Shown piece by piece: positions 5,367 to 5,411 of a stretch of DNA of 5,411 nt. Both the position numbers and the translations under genes were made by a program. Every line of letters starts with the position of its first letter. Positions within the stretch are counted from its first letter, which is position 1. Source of the DNA: an uncultured Chitinophagaceae bacterium (GTDB lineage Bacteria > Bacteroidota > Bacteroidia > Chitinophagales > Chitinophagaceae); NCBI GenBank assembly GCA_903832075.1, contig CAILAF010000077.1, positions 1 to 5,411 on the forward strand, given 5' to 3'. A model generated the notes under the pieces. It was not told the DNA's origin, made no database searches, and was given only the letters and a program-made list of their open reading frames with translations.

Positions 5367-5411
5367 TTTTTGTTGGCGAGCTTTTGTAATTCTATTAAAC
5401 TTTGTTGCGTC
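5363..5411 (-). CDS. Possible C-terminal end of a leftward gene running off the window
   Basis: On the minus strand one frame is open from the window edge to a TAA at 5365-5363 and would encode the last 15 residues TQQSLIELQKLANKN of a protein. The stretch is helix-like, with leucine or isoleucine spaced as in an amphipathic helix, and reads like a normal protein end. Its stop codon overlaps the amn stop (TTAA, 5363-5366), so the two genes would converge with a 3-bp overlap and no terminator between them. A second minus frame is also open here, so the assignment is tentative. The product cannot be identified. Confidence 0.35.
   Translation of the reverse strand, partial: TQQSLIELQKLANKN

Overview
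This is an AT-rich window from a chromosome that looks like a member of the Bacteroidota. Three things point there. The queA promoter fits the phylum's sigma-A consensus (TTG, about 20 nt, TAnnTTTG). Start codons lack Shine-Dalgarno sequences and sit behind A/T-rich leaders. The proteins are of types common in that phylum: a CcmC/CcsA-type heme protein with a signal-peptide-bearing CcmD, a large Glu-type dehydrogenase, a short AMP nucleosidase and a solo HsdR-N-domain protein. Order or family cannot be read from the window. No tRNA, rRNA, CRISPR array, insertion sequence or phage gene was seen.

Layout from left to right. A short membrane-protein reading frame, possibly the 3' end of a longer gene, runs rightward to 156 and meets queA (213-1262, minus strand) at a hairpin that can terminate transcription in both directions. 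A 406-bp gap follows, with the queA promoter at its left end and a likely ccmC promoter at its right end. Then comes a rightward group: ccmC (1669-2346), a ccmD-family gene overlapping it by one base (2346-2555) and a glutamate dehydrogenase gene (2610-4028). No separate promoter was recognised for the dehydrogenase, so the three may be co-transcribed. A second bidirectional hairpin terminator (4048-4080) separates it from a leftward gene for a small PD-(D/E)xK nuclease-fold protein (4087-4512). An 83-bp divergent gap leads to the AMP nucleosidase gene (4596-5366). Its stop codon overlaps the stop of what looks like the last 15 codons of a leftward gene running off the window.

Functionally these are mostly core genes. 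QueA makes the queuosine precursor in tRNA. CcmC and CcmD handle heme for cytochrome c maturation. Glutamate dehydrogenase links 2-oxoglutarate to ammonia assimilation or release. AMP nucleosidase splits AMP to adenine and ribose 5-phosphate. I see no convincing new multi-gene system. The points most worth a second look are the animal-like insertion in the dehydrogenase, the conserved-looking solo HsdR-N protein beside the AMP nucleosidase, an 11-bp repeat shared by the ccmC and dehydrogenase leaders, and a short heptamer repeat directly before the AMP nucleosidase start.
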